From: Polaromonas sp.
Lineage (GTDB): Bacteria; Pseudomonadota; Gammaproteobacteria; Burkholderiales; Burkholderiaceae
Reading direction: 5' to 3'
NCBI GenBank assembly: GCA_013823505.1
Contig: PNMH01000107.1
Location: forward strand, 1-10,576
DNA length: 10,576 nucleotides
The notes beneath the pieces are model-generated. The model was given only the letters and a program-made list of their open reading frames with translations, was not told the origin of the DNA and made no database searches. Position numbers and translations under genes: made by a program. Of this stretch, positions 8,014-10,576 are shown piece after piece. Numbering within the stretch: position 1 is the stretch's first letter; every line of letters starts with the position of its first letter.

Positions 8014-9290
8014 GCATCGCTCCTTGCTTGGTTGGAAATCTTGGAAGTCGGTGTTGCGGATCTGCTCTGGGTCTCTGCCAGCGGCATGCCATGTTCGACG
8101 AGACCGGCATGCAACGCTGCGCCCAGGGGGAGGACCTCGTCGTTGAAATCGTAGCGGCTGTTGTGCAGGTAGCAGCCCCCCATGCCGCTCTCCAGACCTT
8201 GGCCCAGCCGCAAATAGGCGCCTGGTTTGGCCTGCAGCATGAAAGAAAAATCTTCAGCGCCCATGCTCGGGTCCATGTTGCGGTCCACGTGGTCATGGCC
8301 CAGGAGCTTCTGCGCCACATCGGCTGCAAAGCGCGCCTCTTCGGCGCTGTTGATGGTGGCCGGGTAGATGCGTTCGTACTTCACGTGGGCCGCAGCGCCC
8401 AGGCCCAGCGCCACACCCGAGCACACCTCTTGCAGGCGCTGCTCGATCAGGTTTTGCACCTCGGCGTTGAAGGTGCGCACCGTGCCCACCAGCGTGGCCT
8501 TGCCCGGCATCACGCTGAACGCACCCATGTCACCGGCCTGCATGGCGCAGATGCTGATGACTGCGCTGTCGATGGCGCGCACATTGCGCGACACAATGCT
8601 CTGCACCGCGGTGATGATGTGGGCCGACACCAGCACCGGGTCCACCGTCTGGTAGGGGTGCGCACCGTGGCCACCCTTGCCGGTGATTTCGATGGTGATG
8701 CGGTCGGCAGACGCCATCATGGGGCCAGGGTTCACACCCACCATGCCCGGCTTCATCTGCGGCCAGTTGTGCATGCCGTAGACCGACTGCACCGGAAAGC
8801 GATCGAAGAGCCCGTCCTCGATCATGGCCTTGGCGCCGGCAAAGCCTTCTTCGCCGGGCTGGAAAATCAGCACCGCCGTGCCGTCGAACTGCCGCGTTTC
8901 GGCCAGGTAGCGCGCCGCCCCCACCAACATGGTGGTGTGCCCATCGTGGCCGCAGCCGTGCATCATCCCCGGCTTGGTGGACTTCCATGCGAAGTCGTTG
9001 TGCTCCGTCATGGGCAAGGCGTCCATGTCGGCGCGCAGACCGATCATGCGACCGCTCGCGCGGCGCTGACCGTGGATCACCGCCACCACACCGGTCTTGC
9101 CGATGCCCGTGTGGATCTCGTCCACACCGCACACCTTGAGGGACTCCACCACCCGCTGCGCGGTGTAATGTTCTTCAAAGCCGATCTCGGGGTGCGCGTG
9201 CAGATCGCGCCGCAACGCCGTGAGCTCGGGGTGAAAGGTCGCGATGTGCGCAAACGCGCGGCCGTGGGCCTTGATGCGGGAGGTCAGCAT
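8010..9290 (-). CDS. M20-family metallopeptidase / amidohydrolase (aminoacylase-like, M20D subfamily)
   Basis: This 426-residue cytoplasmic enzyme has no signal peptide. Family members hydrolyse amide bonds, as in N-acyl amino acids, hippurate or N-acetyl-diaminopimelate, using two metal ions. Visible motifs are the N-terminal LRRDLHAHPEIGFEE (26-40), RADMDALP (86-93), the metal-site HGCGHDGHT (C113, H115), the catalytic/metal pair E147-E148 in QPGEEG, H174 in GMHNWP and H376 in CYLHNSRYDFND. The inserted dimerisation/lid domain (about 190-305) begins near ITGKGGHGAHPY (202-213). MGAEDFSFM (343-351) is also typical. All expected metal ligands are present, so it should be active. It lies between a permease and a binding-protein gene of the same operon, 12 bases after the permease stop and overlapping the next start by ATGA, which suggests it processes the transported compound. 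The Shine-Dalgarno sequence before ATG 9290 is poor. The exact substrate cannot be read from sequence. Confidence 0.93.
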   Translation of the reverse strand: MLTSRIKAHGRAFAHIATFHPELTALRRDLHAHPEIGFEEHYTAQRVVESLKVCGVDEIHTGIGKTGVVAVIHGQRRASGRMIGLRADMDALPMTEHNDFAWKSTKPGMMHGCGHDGHTTMLVGAARYLAETRQFDGTAVLIFQPGEEGFAGAKAMIEDGLFDRFPVQSVYGMHNWPQMKPGMVGVNPGPMMASADRITIEITGKGGHGAHPYQTVDPVLVSAHIITAVQSIVSRNVRAIDSAVISICAMQAGDMGAFSVMPGKATLVGTVRTFNAEVQNLIEQRLQEVCSGVALGLGAAAHVKYERIYPATINSAEEARFAADVAQKLLGHDHVDRNMDPSMGAEDFSFMLQAKPGAYLRLGQGLESGMGGCYLHNSRYDFNDEVLPLGAALHAGLVEHGMPLAETQSRSATPTSKISNQARSDA

Positions 9291-9302
9291 GTCGTTCGGA
9301 CT

Positions 9303-10283
9303 TCAGTGGCCGCCGGATTTTTCAACGCGCAAGCGCGGATCCACCGCGAAGTACAGCAGGTCCACGATCAGGTTGATCACCACGAAGATCAATGCGATGA
9401 GACACAAGTAGGCGGCCATCACCGGGATGTCGGCAAACGTGACCGCCTGGATGAACAGCAAGCCCATGCCCGGCCACTGGAACACCGTCTCGGTGATGAT
9501 GGCGAAAGCGATCAGGCCACCGAGCTGCAGGCCCGTGATGGTCATCACGGGCACCAGGGTGTTTTTCAACGCATGGCCAAAGTGCACGGAGCGGTCAGTG
9601 AGGCCACGGGCACGCGCGAACTTGATGTAGTCGGTGCGCAGCACCTCCAGCATTTCAGCGCGCACCAGCCGCATGATCAGCGTGAGCTGAAAAATGGCCA
9701 GCGTGATGGCTGGCAAGGTGATGTGCAGCCAGCCCTTGGCCGTAAGCAGGCCGGTGGACCACCAGCCCAGTTGCGTCACGTCGCCCCGACCGAAGCTGGG
9801 AAACCAGCCCAGGTTCACGGCAAAGACCAGGATCAGCAGGATGCCGATGAGGAAGGTGGGCAGCGACACCCCGAGCAGCGACACGGTCATGAACAGCTGG
9901 CTCACGAAGGTTCCTCGCTTGAGCGCTGCGTACACCCCCATCGGAATGCCGGCCGCCAGCGCCAGCACCGCGGCCACCGCAGCCAGCTCCAGTGTGGCGG
10001 GCAGGCGTTCGCCGATCAGCCGCGACACCTTGGCACCCTGGCGCAAGCTCAGGCCGAACTCGCCCTGGACCGCATTGGCCAGGAAATGCCAGAACTGCAC
10101 AAAGAAAGGTTGATCAAGACCAAGGTCGGCGCGCAGTTCGCGGATCTGCTCGGCGGTGGCGTCTTGCCCCAGCAGAAACACCACCGGATCGCCCACGTAC
10201 TGGAACAACATGAACGCGATCAGCGCGACGCTGATCATGACGATCACGGCTTGCGCCAACCGCCGGAGAATGAATGCAAACAT
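9303..10283 (-). CDS. Dipeptide/oligopeptide ABC transporter permease, DppB/OppB type
   Basis: This inner-membrane subunit is the partner of the DppC-type permease in the peptide channel and is 326 residues long. The N-terminus MFAFILRRLAQAVIVMISVALIAF is the usual first membrane helix. A large periplasmic loop with DPVVFLLGQDATAEQIRELRADLGLDQP (32-59) follows; this is typical of DppB/OppB. Further helices lie at about 98-118, 130-158, 190-205, 244-266 and 288-314. The EAA loop that contacts the ATPases is EMLEVLRTDYIKFARARGLTDR (210-231). It ends YFAVDPRLRVEKSGGH, as in the family. ATG 10283 fits the family start, but no Shine-Dalgarno sequence is seen; instead a stable stem-loop ends 17 bases upstream. 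The M20 hydrolase and a second binding protein separate it from its permease partner, an interleaved order unlike the classic dppABCDF operon. Confidence 0.95.
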   Translation of the reverse strand: MFAFILRRLAQAVIVMISVALIAFMLFQYVGDPVVFLLGQDATAEQIRELRADLGLDQPFFVQFWHFLANAVQGEFGLSLRQGAKVSRLIGERLPATLELAAVAAVLALAAGIPMGVYAALKRGTFVSQLFMTVSLLGVSLPTFLIGILLILVFAVNLGWFPSFGRGDVTQLGWWSTGLLTAKGWLHITLPAITLAIFQLTLIMRLVRAEMLEVLRTDYIKFARARGLTDRSVHFGHALKNTLVPVMTITGLQLGGLIAFAIITETVFQWPGMGLLFIQAVTFADIPVMAAYLCLIALIFVVINLIVDLLYFAVDPRLRVEKSGGH

Positions 10284-10300
10284 CGTGGGTGAAAATGAAG

Positions 10301-10332
10301 AGAGGGTCGCACCTGGAGGTGTACGACCCTCT
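10301..10332 (-). terminator. Stem-loop between the first binding-protein gene and the DppB-type gene (attenuator-like)
   Basis: Nine perfect base pairs (10301-10309 with 10324-10332) are extended across a two-base bulge by an inner stem (CACC/GGTG, 10310-10313 with 10318-10321) and a four-base loop. On the minus strand the stem is followed by CTTCATTTTC, a broken T run, and by the permease start 17 bases on. It could act as a weak terminator or as a 3'-end stabiliser that keeps binding-protein mRNA more abundant than permease mRNA, as is common in such operons. It is not a strong terminator. Confidence 0.5.
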
Positions 10333-10359
10333 GCTTGTTATCTGATCAAGGGGCTGAAA

Positions 10360-10576
10360 TCAGTTTACCTTGATCAGGCGCCAGTCCAGCCGGTTGTCGG
10401 CGCGGTGCACCACGTCGATGTTCTTCTTCATCGCCCACGGAATCACCTGGTTGTGCAGTGGAATGTGCGCTACATCTTCGTTCTGCAAGGTCAATGCTTT
10501 GGTCAACAGCTCGGTGCGCAACTTCAGGTCGGTTTCCTTCTTGGTGCGCTCCACCAGCGCGTCCATCTGCGGGTTG
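10360..10576 (-). CDS. Peptide-type ABC transporter substrate-binding protein, C-terminal end only
   Basis: The last 71 residues of a family 5 periplasmic binding protein are present, beginning NPQMDAL at the window edge and ending LIKVN before TGA. The stretch HIPLHNQVIPWAMKKN is typical of the C-terminal end of DppA-like proteins. By hand alignment about 25 of 71 residues are identical, without gaps, to the C-terminus of the binding protein at 6436-8013, so the two are clear but divergent paralogues. The signal peptide and most of the ligand-binding fold lie outside the window. As the gene nearest the promoter side, it is probably the first or an early gene of this operon. Confidence 0.85.
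   Translation of the reverse strand, partial: NPQMDALVERTKKETDLKLRTELLTKALTLQNEDVAHIPLHNQVIPWAMKKNIDVVHRADNRLDWRLIKVN

Noticed and set aside
8028..10292. Very long open frame on the plus strand (754 codons) opposite the permease and hydrolase genes
   Set aside because: Its translation is His/Arg/Gly-rich with no recognisable domain, and it lies antisense to two clearly conserved genes. It is the usual shadow of codon bias in high-GC DNA.

Overview
This is an ordinary high-GC chromosomal window. Gene content suggests a betaproteobacterium of the order Burkholderiales, most likely family Comamonadaceae (Hydrogenophaga/Acidovorax-like). That placement is an inference from the protein sequences, the hexR-tal pairing and a multi-hairpin intergenic repeat of a kind I associate with that family; no database search was possible.

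Layout. Positions 1-1134 (+) hold the last ~70% of groEL, cut by the window's left edge. A 319-base gap follows. It contains a strong bidirectional terminator (1273-1306) and a long imperfect inverted repeat (1351-1439). Transaldolase (tal, minus strand, 1454-2395) converges on groEL. It is divergently paired with a HexR-type RpiR/SIS regulator (2461-3309, +). Their 65-base shared control region holds a near-consensus HexR operator lying over the likely promoter elements of both genes.

The right two thirds is one minus-strand peptide-type ABC uptake operon, transcribed right to left. Its order is: substrate-binding protein 1 (only the C-terminus is in the window), a stem-loop, a DppB-type permease, an M20-family amidohydrolase/aminoacylase, substrate-binding protein 2, a multi-hairpin intergenic repeat, a DppC-type permease, a DppD-type ATPase and a DppF-type ATPase. 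Several junctions overlap or nearly touch (ATGA overlaps at 8010-8013 and 4419-4422, a 2-base gap at 5394-5395), which suggests coupled translation.

How the genes work together. The two binding proteins would deliver peptides or related amide-bonded compounds from the periplasm to a DppB/DppC channel powered by the DppD/DppF ATPases. The cytoplasmic M20 enzyme would then hydrolyse the imported N-acyl or peptide-like substrate. HexR and tal belong to central sugar metabolism (non-oxidative pentose phosphate pathway). GroEL is the housekeeping chaperonin and is functionally unrelated to its neighbours.

I found no mobile element, CRISPR array, rRNA or tRNA gene, and no wholly unknown gene system. 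The points worth following are regulatory (HexR site, possible leaderless tal, hairpins and repeat inside the transporter operon) and architectural (two binding proteins and a hydrolase interleaved with a single transporter).
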